Origin: Pseudomonas triticicola
GTDB lineage: Bacteria; Pseudomonadota; Gammaproteobacteria; Pseudomonadales; Pseudomonadaceae
Direction of reading: 5' to 3'
NCBI RefSeq assembly: GCF_019145375.1
Contig: NZ_JAHSTX010000001.1
Coordinates: 4,737,501 to 4,801,500, forward strand
DNA: 64,000 nt
The translations under genes were made by a program, and so were the position numbers. How positions within the stretch are numbered: the first letter of the stretch is position 1; each line of letters begins with the position of its first letter. Below the pieces are notes generated by a model. The model was not told where the DNA came from and did no database searches. It saw nothing but the letters and a program-made list of their open reading frames with translations. Of the stretch, positions 50,035 through 60,145 are shown piece by piece.

Positions 50035-50892
50035 ATGTCCGCGCCTTCTGTTTTGATTGCCGGTTGTGGTGATGTCGGCAGTCGTCTGGCCACGCAATTG
50101 CTGGCGGCTGGCTGGCAAGTTCATGGCCTGCGCCGCGACGTTTCCAAGCTGCCGGAGGGTGTCATCGGCGTCACCGGCGATCTGTTCAACGAAGAGTGCC
50201 CGGCGACCTGGCCGGTGGGTGCCGTGGATTATCTGGTGTATTGCGCTGCGGCCACCGACCACGATGAAGAGGGCTACCGCAAGGCCTACGTGCAAGGCTT
50301 GCAGAACGTGCTGAGCTGGCTGGACGACTATGGGCAAGTGCCTGAGCGGCTGATCTTCGTGTCGAGCAGCAGCGTGTACGGCCAGCAGGATGGAGCATGG
50401 GTGGATGAGACCTCCGAGACTGTCGCGGCCGGATATTCAGGTCGCTTGATGCTTGAAGCCGAGCAGGTCGCGCTCAATAGTGGCATCCCGGCTAGCGTGG
50501 TGCGCCTGACCGGCATTTACGGCCCGGGCCGCGAGTGGCTGCTGACTCAGGTGCGTCGCGGGTATCGCGTGGCTACGGAGCCACCGCTGTATGGCAATCG
50601 TATTCATGCCGATGATGCAGCGGGGCTGCTGGCGTTCTTGCTGGAAAAAGACCGCGAGGGCATCAAGCTGGACCAGCTCTATATCGGTGTGGATGACGCG
50701 CCAGCGCCGTTGGCCGAAGTGGTGGGCTGGTTGCGCGAGTATCTGGGCGTGACTGAATGGGCGGAAGACGCCAGTGTGCGGCGCACTGGCAGCAAGCGTT
50801 GCAGCAATGCGCGGGCGAAAGCGTTGGGGTGGGTGCCGAAGTATTCGAGTTATCGCGAAGGCTATGCAGCGATTCTTGAAGGTAAGTGCTGA
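50035..50892 (+). CDS. NAD-dependent epimerase/dehydratase-like SDR (YeeZ-like)
   Basis: 285 residues, extended-SDR fold: NAD-binding IAGCGDVGSRLATQLL at the N-terminus, VDYLVYCAAA, the SSSSVYGQQDG block with candidate Tyr, VVRLTGIYGPGRE and the C-terminal GSKRCSNARAKALGW. Substrate unknown; homologues are annotated as epimerases or YeeZ-type reductases. Divergent from exbB. A REP pair follows the stop. Confidence 0.88.
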   Translation: MSAPSVLIAGCGDVGSRLATQLLAAGWQVHGLRRDVSKLPEGVIGVTGDLFNEECPATWPVGAVDYLVYCAAATDHDEEGYRKAYVQGLQNVLSWLDDYGQVPERLIFVSSSSVYGQQDGAWVDETSETVAAGYSGRLMLEAEQVALNSGIPASVVRLTGIYGPGREWLLTQVRRGYRVATEPPLYGNRIHADDAAGLLAFLLEKDREGIKLDQLYIGVDDAPAPLAEVVGWLREYLGVTEWAEDASVRRTGSKRCSNARAKALGWVPKYSSYREGYAAILEGKC

Positions 50893-50915
50893 ATTTTCAG
50901 CAACACAAAAACCAC

Positions 50916-51003
50916 TGTGGGAGCGAGCCTGCTCGCGAATGCGGTATGTCAGTCATTATCAGTTTGACTGACCCACCGCGTTCGCGAGCAGGCTCGCTCC
51001 CAC
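50916..51003. repeat. REP pair (REPIN), GTGGGAGCGAGC family
   Basis: TGTGGGAGCGAGCCTGCTCG and its inverted partner CGAGCAGGCTCGCTCCCACA flank a spacer of about 45 bases. Lies between the convergent SDR gene and the lipoprotein gene at 51033, where it may also end transcription. Confidence 0.85.
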
Positions 51004-51032
51004 ATTTGATCTTCTGAGATTTCGGAGGCAGG

Positions 51033-51773
51033 TTACTGCTTCTCCAGCAACCACTTGCGCTCACCTGCGGCAAACTGCGGTTGCTCATCCGCCAGCGCAG
51101 CGTTGACTGCCTGCAAAATCTCCAGCTCCTTGCCCTTGCGCACAAAGATCCAGTTGTTGCCCTGGCCATTGAGTTGTAGCCACATGCTGTCGTTGCCATT
51201 GCTCATCGATGCGCAATCGCCGGCCAGGCACAAGGCATAACGATCAACGCCCGGCAGGCCCGTCACCTGGCCGTCGGCCTGGAACTGCACGGTGCCGCCT
51301 TCACCCTGGCCGCTGGCGATGGTCCAGTTGCCGCCCAGATACGCTGAATACAGAGCGCGTTCGAAGCTGGCACCGATTGGAGCGCCTTCCGGCACCGGGA
51401 TCTGTGCACGATCGAAAAGCTGCTCGGGTTCGTTGTCACTGGCAGCTTGCTGCAAACGTCCACCGTCGCGTTTCAGTTCGCTGGCGGAGCTGCCATAGAA
51501 GTCGACTTTCCAGGCGCCGGACTCTCCGCCCAGCAGCCGTCCTTCGACGTTCTCAAAACCGTTGGTGTAGCGGGCCTGACCGGCCTTGGTGTTGACGTCC
51601 CACTCCAGATTCGGGCCGTAAGCCTGCAGCGCTTCACGCAGGGGACCGCCCTTGGCGGCGGCATCGATCGCCACCTGGTTGATCCAGGTGCCGCTGATGT
51701 CACGGTCGGCAGGGTCGCTGGCGCAGCCGCCGAGAAACAGGGCGAGCAGCGAGAGAGCTAGCGCTTTGCGCAT
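51033..51773 (-). CDS. Predicted lipoprotein of unknown function
   Basis: 246 residues. Lipoprotein signal peptide LSLLALFLGGC with Cys 17 followed by ASDPADRD. The mature part is a beta-rich pair of similar modules (ISGTWINQVAIDAAAKGG; GGNWTIASGQGEGGTVQFQ), a pattern like lipocalin or META-type barrels, but I cannot assign a family. A Cys pair (ALCLAGDCAS) may be disulfide-linked. Position next to ridA and spoT is common to Pseudomonas genomes; function unknown. Confidence 0.78.
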   Translation of the reverse strand: MRKALALSLLALFLGGCASDPADRDISGTWINQVAIDAAAKGGPLREALQAYGPNLEWDVNTKAGQARYTNGFENVEGRLLGGESGAWKVDFYGSSASELKRDGGRLQQAASDNEPEQLFDRAQIPVPEGAPIGASFERALYSAYLGGNWTIASGQGEGGTVQFQADGQVTGLPGVDRYALCLAGDCASMSNGNDSMWLQLNGQGNNWIFVRKGKELEILQAVNAALADEQPQFAAGERKWLLEKQ

Positions 51774-51838
51774 GGTGAAATCCTTTCAAAACCTTTTCTT
51801 GCAGCAGTCGGCGCGGCGTGAAGGCCGCGCCGTGCGCA

Positions 51839-52219
51839 TCACTCGATGACCAGAATGGCATCCATTTCAACCTGCGCACCCTTCGGCAGGGCGGCCACGC
51901 CAATGGCGGCGCGGGCAGGGTATGGCTGGTCGAAGTACTTGCCCATGATCTCGTTGACCTTGGCGAAGTGGCTCAGGTCGGTGAGGAAGATGTTCAGTTT
52001 GACGATGTCCTTGAACGAACCGCCGGCAGCTTCGGCCACGGCTTTGAGGTTCTCGAAGACCTGGACGGTCTGGGCTTCGAAGCCCTCAACCAGTTCCATG
52101 GTTTTTGGGTCCAGAGGAATCTGGCCCGACATGTAAACGGTGTTGCCTGCCTTGATCGCTTGGGAGTAAGTGCCGATGGCGGCCGGGGCCTTGTCGCTGG
52201 TGATGACGGTTTTGGTCAT
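51839..52219 (-). CDS. ridA: 2-iminobutanoate/2-iminopropanoate deaminase RidA
   Basis: RidA hydrolyses reactive enamine/imine intermediates from PLP enzymes such as threonine dehydratase. 126 residues with the family hallmarks [28 protein letters not shown], the Arg-containing [19 protein letters not shown] and the C-terminal EMDAILVIE. Follows spoT by about 24 bases, in the spoT operon, as usual in Pseudomonas. Confidence 0.95.
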   Translation of the reverse strand: MTKTVITSDKAPAAIGTYSQAIKAGNTVYMSGQIPLDPKTMELVEGFEAQTVQVFENLKAVAEAAGGSFKDIVKLNIFLTDLSHFAKVNEIMGKYFDQPYPARAAIGVAALPKGAQVEMDAILVIE

Positions 52220-52243
52220 GTAGGACTCCTTGTAATAGGCAGG

Positions 52244-54349
52244 TTATGCGCGCATGCGGGTGATGCGGATCACCCCGGTCAAGGCGCGCAGTTTCTTGAT
52301 CACGCGGGCCAGGTGCACACGGTCGTGGACGCTGACCACCAACTGCACGACGCTGATGCGACCATCGCGTTCGTCCATGCTGATTTTCTCGATATTGCCG
52401 TCGGCCGCGTTGACGCTGCTGGCCAGCAGTGCGATCAGGCCGCGCTGGTGTTCCAGCTCGACGCGCAGCTCGACGTTGAATTCGCCGGTGACATCCTTGG
52501 CCCACGAGAGCTGGATGCATTTTTCCGGGTTGTGCCTGATTTCGCTGATGTTGCGGCAGTTATCCAGGTGCACGACCATGCCTTTGCCCGCCGACAGGTG
52601 CCCGACAATCGGGTCGCCCGGGATCGGCGTGCAGCATTTGGCGTAGCTGAGCACCAGGCCTTCGGTACCGCGAATCGCCAGCGGACCTTCCGGGCTCGGC
52701 AGCTGCTCACCTTCGCCGAGCAGGCGACGGGCAACGACATAGGCCATGCGGTTGCCCAGGCCGATGTCTTCGAGCAGGTCTTCGATCAGTTCGAGGCGGT
52801 ACTCGGTAAGCATTGCTTTGACGCGCTCTGCCGGGATCTTCTCCAGGGAGCTGTCGAAACCGTTGAGGACCTTGTTCAGCAGGCGTTCGCCAAGACTGAT
52901 GGACTCGGAGCGGCGTTGTAGCTTCAGCGCATGACGAATATGTGTGCGTGCCTTGCCGGTGACCACGAAGTTGAGCCACGCCGGGTTCGGCCGTGCGCCG
53001 GGAGCGCTGACGATCTCGACCGTGGAGCCGCTTTGCAGCGGTTCCGACAGCGGCGCGAGACGACGATTGATGCGGCAGGCGATGCAGCTGTTGCCGACAT
53101 CGGTGTGCACTGCGTAGGCAAAGTCGACCGCCGTGGAGCCTTTTGGCAGCTCCATGATCCGGCCTTTCGGCGTGAACACGTAGACCTCGTCCGGGAACAA
53201 GTCGATCTTCACGCTTTCGATGAATTCCAGCGAGTTGCCGGCACGTTGTTGCATTTCCAGCACGCCTTTGACCCACTGGCGAGCGCGGGCGTGCGTGCCT
53301 TTCGGTTGCTCGTCACCGCTGGATTTGTACAGCCAATGGGCGGCGATGCCGTTGTTGGCCATTTCTTCCATTTCGCGGGTGCGGATCTGGATCTCGATCG
53401 GTACACCGTGCATGCCGAACAACGTGGTGTGCAGCGACTGATAGCCGTTGGCCTTGGGGATCGCGATGTAATCCTTGAAGCGCCCTGGCAACGGTTTGTA
53501 CAAATTATGCACAGCACCCAATACGCGGTAGCAGGTATCGACCTTGTCGACGATGATCCGGAACGCGTAAACGTCCATGATTTCGTTGAAGGCCCGACGC
53601 TTGCCGCGCATTTTCTTGTAGATGCCGTAGAGGTGTTTCTGCCGACCGCTGACTTCGCCCTGGATGCCGTCGATGGCGAGGCAATGGCCGAGGGACTCTT
53701 CGATCTTGTTGACGATTTCCTTGCGGTTGCCCCGGGCGCGCTTGACCGCCTGGTAGATCCGCGCGGAACGCATCGGGTGCATGGCCTTGAAGCCGAGGTC
53801 TTCGAATTCGATGCGGATCGCGTGCATGCCCAGCCGGTTGGCGATGGGTGCGTAGATCTCGAGGGTTTCCTTGGCGATACGCCGGCGTTTTTCGCCGGAC
53901 AGCACTTCCAGCGTGCGCATGTTGTGCAGACGGTCGGCGAGCTTGACCAGGATCACCCGGATGTCGCGCGCCATGGCCATGGCCATTTTCTGGAAGTTTT
54001 CAGCCTGTGCTTCGGCCTTGGTCTCGAAGTTCATCTGGGTCAGTTTGCTGACCCCGTCGACCAGTTCGGCCACGGTTTCACCAAACTGCGCTTGCAGCGC
54101 TTCCTTGGCGATACCGGTGTCTTCGATCACGTCATGCAGCATCGCGGCCATCAGGCTCTGATGGTCCATGTGCATGTCGGCAAGTATATTGGCCACGGCA
54201 AGAGGATGCGTGACGTACGCCTCACCACTGCGACGGCGTTGACCGTCATGGGCTTGTTCGGCGTAGAAATACGCTCGGCGGACCAGGTTGACCTGGTCGT
54301 TGCCGAGGTAGGTCGATAAGCGATCGGCGAGGGCGTCTATGCTCGGCAT
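52244..54349 (-). CDS. spoT: Bifunctional (p)ppGpp synthetase/hydrolase SpoT
   Basis: SpoT makes and degrades the stringent-response alarmone (p)ppGpp. 701 residues: N-terminal HD hydrolase with intact metal motif (VTHPLAVANIL, MAAMLHDVIEDTG), synthetase domain (RFKDYIAIPKANGYQSLHT, PIEIQIRTREM), TGS domain (YVFTPKGRIMELPKGST) and a C-terminal ACT domain ending VIRITRMRA. The intact HD box argues for SpoT rather than RelA. Lies between rpoZ and ridA. Confidence 0.98.
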   Translation of the reverse strand: MPSIDALADRLSTYLGNDQVNLVRRAYFYAEQAHDGQRRRSGEAYVTHPLAVANILADMHMDHQSLMAAMLHDVIEDTGIAKEALQAQFGETVAELVDGVSKLTQMNFETKAEAQAENFQKMAMAMARDIRVILVKLADRLHNMRTLEVLSGEKRRRIAKETLEIYAPIANRLGMHAIRIEFEDLGFKAMHPMRSARIYQAVKRARGNRKEIVNKIEESLGHCLAIDGIQGEVSGRQKHLYGIYKKMRGKRRAFNEIMDVYAFRIIVDKVDTCYRVLGAVHNLYKPLPGRFKDYIAIPKANGYQSLHTTLFGMHGVPIEIQIRTREMEEMANNGIAAHWLYKSSGDEQPKGTHARARQWVKGVLEMQQRAGNSLEFIESVKIDLFPDEVYVFTPKGRIMELPKGSTAVDFAYAVHTDVGNSCIACRINRRLAPLSEPLQSGSTVEIVSAPGARPNPAWLNFVVTGKARTHIRHALKLQRRSESISLGERLLNKVLNGFDSSLEKIPAERVKAMLTEYRLELIEDLLEDIGLGNRMAYVVARRLLGEGEQLPSPEGPLAIRGTEGLVLSYAKCCTPIPGDPIVGHLSAGKGMVVHLDNCRNISEIRHNPEKCIQLSWAKDVTGEFNVELRVELEHQRGLIALLASSVNAADGNIEKISMDERDGRISVVQLVVSVHDRVHLARVIKKLRALTGVIRITRMRA

Positions 54350-54406
54350 GATGATTCCTGCCGAAAGCTGTGACCCCGCGCCGTGCTACGTCGACCAGGC
54401 ATAGGC

Positions 54407-54670
54407 TTAGACGGCCTCGTTCGACTCGTCCTCGAACGCTGCGAACAGCGGTTCATCCTGGACGATTTCCTGCTCGGCGATGAACTCGTAGCTCATCAGG
54501 CCTTCAGCAATTTCACGCAGCGCGACAACGGTCGGCTTGTCGTTTTCCCACTGCACCAATGGCTCTTTGCCGCCGGTGGCCAGTTGACGGGCACGCTTGG
54601 TAGAGAGCATGACCAGCTCAAAGCGGTTTTCCACGTGTTCTAGGCAGTCTTCAACGGTTACGCGGGCCAT
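54407..54670 (-). CDS. rpoZ: RNA polymerase omega subunit
   Basis: Omega helps fold and assemble RNA polymerase through beta-prime, and in many bacteria takes part in ppGpp response. 87 residues, beginning [20 protein letters not shown] and containing [12 protein letters not shown], the family signature; acidic C-terminus. Sits directly before spoT, the standard gmk-rpoZ-spoT arrangement. Confidence 0.97.
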   Translation of the reverse strand: MARVTVEDCLEHVENRFELVMLSTKRARQLATGGKEPLVQWENDKPTVVALREIAEGLMSYEFIAEQEIVQDEPLFAAFEDESNEAV

Positions 54671-54838
54671 GGTATTCCTCGGAGCGAATGCAATATGCGC
54701 GCTGCCCGGTTGGGCGAGCGGACTGAGCAGTTTAAAAAATCACCAGCGATTAGGGAAGCGCTGATTTTTTGACCAGACCCTTCAACGCGCTGCAAGCACC
54801 AATGTAAAGCGCTTGCGGGCGTTTTGGGAAGTGCTGTT

Positions 54839-55471
<633 letters not shown>

Positions 55472-56335
55472 TTACTCAATATTCTGCACTTGTTCGCGCA
55501 TCTGCTCGATCAACACCTTGAGGTTGACGGCGGCCTGGGTGCTGCGCGGGTCGAAGGCTTTGGAGCCCAGTGTGTTGGCCTCGCGGTTGAGCTCCTGCAT
55601 CAGGAAGTCCAGACGCCGCCCGGCGGCACCACCGGACTTGAGCACCCGGCGAACTTCGATGATGTGAGTGCTCAGGCGATCCAGTTCTTCGGCCACGTCG
55701 CTTTTTTGCGCGAGGATGACCATTTCCTGTTCCAGGCGCTGCGGGTCGAGCTCGGCCTTCATGTCGGCGAAGCGGTCGAGGACCTTCTGGCGCTGGGTGG
55801 CGAGCATCTGCGGCACCAGTTCTCGAAGGGTCACCACGTCTTCTTCGATGGACGTCAGGCGGTCGTTGATCAAGCGAGCCAGCTCCGCGCCTTCGCGCTC
55901 GCGGCCAGCCTTCAGATCCTTCAAGCCCTGATTGAACAGCGCCAGCGCTTCGGCGTTCAGCGCTTGCGGGTCGGTCGCATCGGCCACCAGCACGCCGGGC
56001 CAGGCCAGCACTTCCAGCGGATTCAGCGCAGCCGGATTCTTGATCAGCCCGGCAACGGTTTCCGCAGCGGCCACCAGTTGCGCGGCGCGTTCGCGGTCCA
56101 CTTGCAGCGGTTTGCCGGTGCTTTCTTCAGTGAAGCGCAGCGTGCATTCCAGTTTGCCCCGCGACAGGCCCTGACGCAGCGCTTCACGCACGGCGCCTTC
56201 GAGGTCGCGGAACGATTCGGGCAAGCGCAGGTGCGGTTCCAGATAGCGGCTGTTGACCGAGCGCAGTTCCCAGCTCAGGGTGCCCTGAACGCCGGCTTTC
56301 TCGACGCGGGCGAAGGCGGTCATGCTGTGCACCAT
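55472..56335 (-). CDS. yicC: YicC-family endoribonuclease
   Basis: YicC-type proteins have recently been described as RNA endonucleases; earlier work linked them to stationary-phase survival. 287 residues with the family start (HSMTAFARVEKAG) followed by WELRSVNSRYLEPHLRLPE, and the C-terminal DFLMQELNREANTLGSKA. Acts in the cytoplasm. First gene of the yicC-gmk-rpoZ-spoT-ridA run and divergent from rph. Confidence 0.96.
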   Translation of the reverse strand: MVHSMTAFARVEKAGVQGTLSWELRSVNSRYLEPHLRLPESFRDLEGAVREALRQGLSRGKLECTLRFTEESTGKPLQVDRERAAQLVAAAETVAGLIKNPAALNPLEVLAWPGVLVADATDPQALNAEALALFNQGLKDLKAGREREGAELARLINDRLTSIEEDVVTLRELVPQMLATQRQKVLDRFADMKAELDPQRLEQEMVILAQKSDVAEELDRLSTHIIEVRRVLKSGGAAGRRLDFLMQELNREANTLGSKAFDPRSTQAAVNLKVLIEQMREQVQNIE

Positions 56336-56603
56336 GGCGGTGACCTCGCAATGCAGATCGGCGCGAAACGCTGTTTCGCAGGCGCGATTTCAATGAATTT
56401 AAGCCGACTGGCAGCAAAGGCGCAGGATTGTAGCGCAGTGCGGCGAATGCGCCCAAACACACGGTGTGACAAACCGCTGCAGCCCGTCGGTTATGCGCGC
56501 TTGAGGGGCTTCGGTCGTCGGCCGGCGGTTTTAACCAGTGCCCACTCGCGGTGCAGCGCTCTATAATGCTCGGCAGTTTTCCGTCCTCAGTACAGGTATC
56601 CCT

Positions 56604-57326
56604 ATGAAACGTCCAAGTGGTCGCGCTGCCGATCAGCTCCGCTCGATCCGCATCACCCGCAACTACACCAAACACGCCGAGGGATCCGTACTGGTCGAAT
56701 TCGGTGATACCAAAGTCATTTGCACCGTCAGCGTCGAAAACGGCGTACCGCGCTTCCTCAAAGGCCAGGGCCAGGGCTGGTTGACTGCCGAGTACGGCAT
56801 GCTGCCACGCGCCACCGGCGAGCGTAACCAGCGTGAAGCCAGCCGTGGCAAGCAGGGCGGTCGTACTCTCGAAATCCAGCGCCTGATCGGCCGTTCCCTG
56901 CGCGCAGCGCTGGACATGTCCAAGCTCGGCGACGTGACCCTGTACGTCGATTGCGACGTGATCCAGGCCGATGGCGGTACTCGCACCGCCTCCATCACCG
57001 GCGCCATGGTTGCGCTGGTCGATGCCCTGAAAGTGATCAAGAAGCGCGGCGGCCTGAAAGGCGGCGATCCGCTCAAGCAGATGATCGGTGCGGTCTCGGT
57101 CGGCATGTACCAGGGCGAGCCCGTGCTGGATCTGGACTATCTTGAAGATTCTGCAGCTGAAACCGACCTGAACGTGGTGATGACCAGCACCGGCGGCTTC
57201 ATCGAAGTGCAGGGCACCGCTGAAGGCGCGCCGTTCCAGCCTGACGAGCTCAATGCCATGCTGGAACTGGCCAAGCAGGGCATGAACGAAATCTTCGAAT
57301 TGCAGAAGGCTGCGCTGGCCGACTGA
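56604..57326 (+). CDS. rph: Ribonuclease PH
   Basis: Phosphorolytic 3' exoribonuclease that trims tRNA and other RNA 3' ends. 240 residues, the usual length, with [27 protein letters not shown], the Arg-rich [19 protein letters not shown] phosphate-binding block and [12 protein letters not shown]. Start at 56604 agrees with the family N-terminus. Divergent from yicC, the usual Pseudomonas arrangement. Confidence 0.97.
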   Translation: MKRPSGRAADQLRSIRITRNYTKHAEGSVLVEFGDTKVICTVSVENGVPRFLKGQGQGWLTAEYGMLPRATGERNQREASRGKQGGRTLEIQRLIGRSLRAALDMSKLGDVTLYVDCDVIQADGGTRTASITGAMVALVDALKVIKKRGGLKGGDPLKQMIGAVSVGMYQGEPVLDLDYLEDSAAETDLNVVMTSTGGFIEVQGTAEGAPFQPDELNAMLELAKQGMNEIFELQKAALAD

Positions 57327-57351
57327 GGTTTTTGACCACAAGGAGGACGTG

Positions 57352-57720
57352 ATGAGTGACGAGCAAGAGTTGCTGCCCAAGCCGAGCCAGGAGGTTCGCC
57401 AGTGGGCGATGTTCTGTCACTTGTCCGCCTTGCTGGGGATCTGGATTCCGTTCGGCAATCTGATCGGGCCGCTGATCCTTTGGCAGATGAAGCGCGAGAA
57501 GGACCCGTTCATCGACGCGCAGGGTAAAGAGGCGCTGAATTTTCAGATCACTGTCGCCATTGCCTCGATGATCTGCTTCCTGCTCATGCTGCTGATCATT
57601 GGTTTCTTCCTCTTTGGCTTGCTGGCGATAGCGGCACTGGTCCTGACGATCATTGCAGGGGTCAAAGCCAACGAAGGTTTTCCTTACAGATATCCGTTCA
57701 CTTGGCGACTGATCAAGTAA
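57352..57720 (+). CDS. DUF4870 membrane protein
   Basis: 122 residues with the DUF4870/Tic20-like pattern: VRQWAMFCHLSALLGIWIPF, GNLIGPLILWQMKRE, FIDAQGKEALNFQ and two or three hydrophobic helices after it (TVAIASMICFLLMLLIIGFF; LLAIAALVLTIIAGV). Strong AGGAGG ribosome site 5 bases before the ATG; a GTG one codon earlier is less likely. Function unknown. Follows rph by 25 bases and ends in a terminator. Confidence 0.88.
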   Translation: MSDEQELLPKPSQEVRQWAMFCHLSALLGIWIPFGNLIGPLILWQMKREKDPFIDAQGKEALNFQITVAIASMICFLLMLLIIGFFLFGLLAIAALVLTIIAGVKANEGFPYRYPFTWRLIK

Positions 57721-57748
57721 TAGTCTGTTGTATCGCTATATGAAAATG

Positions 57749-57774
57749 CCCCCGACTTATCGGGGTCTTTTTAT
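57749..57774 (+). terminator. Intrinsic terminator after rph-DUF4870
   Basis: CCCCGA, loop CTTA, TCGGGG followed by TCTTTTTATTT. Clear GC-rich stem with a T-tract, 28 bases after the stop of the DUF4870 gene. Confidence 0.88.
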
Positions 57775-57946
57775 TTGTGCAACTCAATAATTGGTTTTTG
57801 TTGTAGGACTAGTCTGTTAACGATGTGCGGTTTGGCATTTATTTGCTGATATTTCTCTATTACATCTTTGGTCACAACTGATCGACCACGTGCTTATTCT
57901 CGTTCTTGTTATTGGCGAGAACTGGTTGTTAAAGTTGCCCGATGCA

Positions 57947-57964
57947 ATGTTTCGATTGAAACAT
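57947..57964. promoter_or_regulatory. Inverted repeat, possible operator upstream of gltS
   Basis: ATGTTTCGATTGAAACAT is a 7-base perfect inverted repeat around GATT, 128 bases before the gltS start. A half-site-like ACATTTCGATATGTT follows directly. It has the size of a repressor site, but no binder is known. Confidence 0.35.
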
Positions 57965-58091
57965 TTCGATATGTTCAAGCCATCGATGGCACTTGAATTC
58001 CCCAGTAATCAGTGTTGATAAAATCAGCCGGTTCACCCGTCGAGCCCAGGTAAACGCTCGCCTCGTGAATACTTAGCCAAGAATAATCCAC

Positions 58092-59300
58092 ATGATTGAG
58101 CTCGATTTCTACGGCACGCTCGTGGCCGCTTCTTTAGTACTACTGCTCGGACGCGGGCTTGTTACGCGTGTCGGCTTTCTGCGAAGTTACAATATTCCTG
58201 AACCGGTAGCGGGCGGCCTTCTGGTTGCCATGCTCCTGTTGATATTGCGCACTTTCGATATTGAAGTCCGCTTTGATACATCATTGCAAACACCGTTAAT
58301 GTTGGCTTTCTTTGCCACCATTGGCTTGAGTGCCGACCTTGCCAGTCTGAAGAAGGGCGGCCGCATTGTCGGTATCTTCCTGCTTGCGGTCATTGGCTTG
58401 CTGGTGGTGCAGAACGCCATGGGCATCGGGTTGGCAACCCTGCTCGGGCTCGACCCTTTGATGGGCTTGCTGACGGGCTCGATCACGCTGGCCGGCGGCC
58501 ACGGCACTGGCGCTGCATGGGGCGCGGTGTTCAGCGAGAAATATGGCCTGGCTTCGGCTTCGGAGCTGGCGCTGGCCTCAGCGACGTTCGGTCTGGTGCT
58601 GGGCGGGTTGATCGGTGGGCCCGTCGCCCGGTTGCTGATCAAGCGTGTTCAAGTGCCAGGTTGCAATCCGCAACAAGCGCCGCGACTGCCAAGAGGTTTT
58701 GAACAGCCGAACAAGGAACGCTCGATCACGCCGTTTTCTTTCGTCGAAACGCTGGCGCTGATTGCCGTCAGCCTGCTCGCTGGCAATCTTTTGAATGGCT
58801 TGCTGCAGGGCACTGCTTTCGAGCTGCCGACGTTTGTTTGCGTGCTGTTCGTGGGTGTGGTTTTGCGCAACAGTCTGTCAGCGCTTGGCTTGTATCAGGT
58901 ATTCGAGCGCGAAGTTTCTGTGCTCGGCAATGTCAGCCTCTCGCTGTTTCTGGCGATCGCGCTGATGTCGCTGAAGCTTTGGGATCTGGCGGCGTTGGCA
59001 TTGCCGATCTTTATCATTCTGGCCGTGCAGGCGCTGGTCATGGCGCTGTTCGCGATTTTCGTGACGTTCCGGGTGATGGGCGCTAACTACGATGCCGCAG
59101 TGCTGGCTGCGGGACATTGCGGCTTCGGTCTGGGCGCCACGCCGACGGCGATTGCCAACATGCAAGCGGTGACGCAGCGCTATGGGCCATCGCAGATCGC
59201 GTTTCTGGTAGTGCCGATGGTAGGAGCGTTCTTCATCGATATCGTTAACGTCATCGTGATCAAGCTGTACCTGGCCTTGCCATTCTTCGCTGCCGTCTAG
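58092..59300 (+). CDS. gltS: Sodium/glutamate symporter GltS
   Basis: Inner-membrane importer of L-glutamate driven by sodium. 402 residues, the usual length, with about ten hydrophobic segments and the family's two inverted repeats marked by GGHGTGAAWGAVF and AAGHCGFGLGATPTAIANMQ. N-terminal LVTRVGFLRSYNIPEPVAGG is also typical. No near ribosome consensus; start set by family alignment. A bidirectional terminator follows. Confidence 0.95.
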   Translation: MIELDFYGTLVAASLVLLLGRGLVTRVGFLRSYNIPEPVAGGLLVAMLLLILRTFDIEVRFDTSLQTPLMLAFFATIGLSADLASLKKGGRIVGIFLLAVIGLLVVQNAMGIGLATLLGLDPLMGLLTGSITLAGGHGTGAAWGAVFSEKYGLASASELALASATFGLVLGGLIGGPVARLLIKRVQVPGCNPQQAPRLPRGFEQPNKERSITPFSFVETLALIAVSLLAGNLLNGLLQGTAFELPTFVCVLFVGVVLRNSLSALGLYQVFEREVSVLGNVSLSLFLAIALMSLKLWDLAALALPIFIILAVQALVMALFAIFVTFRVMGANYDAAVLAAGHCGFGLGATPTAIANMQAVTQRYGPSQIAFLVVPMVGAFFIDIVNVIVIKLYLALPFFAAV

Positions 59301-59314
59301 AAAGCATGGCGCAT

Positions 59315-59351
59315 AAAAAATGCCCGCATCTCACGATGCGGGCATTTTTTT
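59315..59351. terminator. Bidirectional terminator between gltS and crc
   Basis: AAAAAATGCCCGCATC, loop TCAC, GATGCGGGCATTTTTTT: a near-perfect stem flanked by A- and T-tracts, so it can end transcription of gltS and of the convergent crc gene. Confidence 0.92.
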
Positions 59352-59365
59352 GGCTGCGAGGACGC

Positions 59366-60145
59366 TTAGGTGGTCAGCGTCCAGTCGTAGTCGACGATCA
59401 GCGGCGCGTGCTGCGAGAACCGTGGCTGACGCGGCAGGCGTGCACTGCGCACCGAGCGACGCAGGCCCGGGGTCAGGATCTGATAATCGAAACGCCAGCC
59501 CAGATTGAGCATCTCGGCCTGTTCGTTGTCCGGCCACCAGCTGTACTGGTCGCCTTCGCGGCTGACTTCGCGCAGCGCATCGACATAGCCCATGTTGCCG
59601 ACAATCTCGTCCATCCAGGCGCGTTCCGGCGCCAGGAAGCCTGGAGATTGCTGGCTGTCGCGCCAGTTCTTGATGTCGAGCTTCTGCTGCGCGACGTACA
59701 GCGAGCCACAATAAATGTACTCGCGACGTTTGCGTCGCTGTTTGTCCAGGTACTTGCCGAAATCGTCCATGAGCTTGAACTTCTGGTTCAAGTCCTCATC
59801 GCCGTTCATCCCCGAAGGAAACAGCAAGGTGGCAATACTGACTTTGTCGAAATCTGCTTGCAGGTAGCGCCCGTAGCGGTCGGCCGTCTCGAAACCGAGA
59901 CCGCTGATGACAGCCTTCGGTTGCAACCGCGAATACAAAGCCACGCCGCCTTGGGCAGGGACTTCAGCATCGCAGGCATAAAGGAAGTAGCCATCCAGTT
60001 GGAAGGCTGGGTCATCCAGTTCAAAGGCGGAGGCACGGGTGTCCTGCAGGCAGATGACGTCGGCATTCTGGGCTTGCAGCCAACTGAGCAAACCGCGCTC
60101 GACTGCCGCCTGAATACCATTGACGTTCACACTGATGATCCGCAT
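59366..60145 (-). CDS. crc: Catabolite repression control protein Crc
   Basis: Crc acts with Hfq on A-rich mRNA sites to repress translation of catabolic genes when preferred carbon sources are present. It has the fold of exonuclease III/AP endonuclease but is not considered a nuclease. 259 residues from MRIISVNVNGIQ, the same length as P. aeruginosa Crc. Exonuclease-like blocks remain (DVICLQDTRASAFEL, DYQILTPGLR) while the ExoIII LQETK reads LQDTR. Its placement divergent from pyrE matches PA5332/PA5331. In-frame codons upstream to 60181 are not family-like. Confidence 0.95.
   Translation of the reverse strand: MRIISVNVNGIQAAVERGLLSWLQAQNADVICLQDTRASAFELDDPAFQLDGYFLYACDAEVPAQGGVALYSRLQPKAVISGLGFETADRYGRYLQADFDKVSIATLLFPSGMNGDEDLNQKFKLMDDFGKYLDKQRRKRREYIYCGSLYVAQQKLDIKNWRDSQQSPGFLAPERAWMDEIVGNMGYVDALREVSREGDQYSWWPDNEQAEMLNLGWRFDYQILTPGLRRSVRSARLPRQPRFSQHAPLIVDYDWTLTT

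Larger units (their letters stand above)
57721..58091. other. Intergenic region, 371 bases, upstream of gltS
   Basis: Holds the DUF4870 terminator, then about 310 AT-richer bases with no supported gene. A perfect inverted repeat ATGTTTC-GATT-GAAACAT (57947-57964) could be an operator. A leader rich in stop codons leads to the gltS start; no strong -10/-35 pair stands out. Confidence 0.5.

Noticed and set aside
57987..58003. Sigma54-type promoter upstream of gltS
   Set aside because: TGGCAC is followed at the right distance by CC instead of the required GC.
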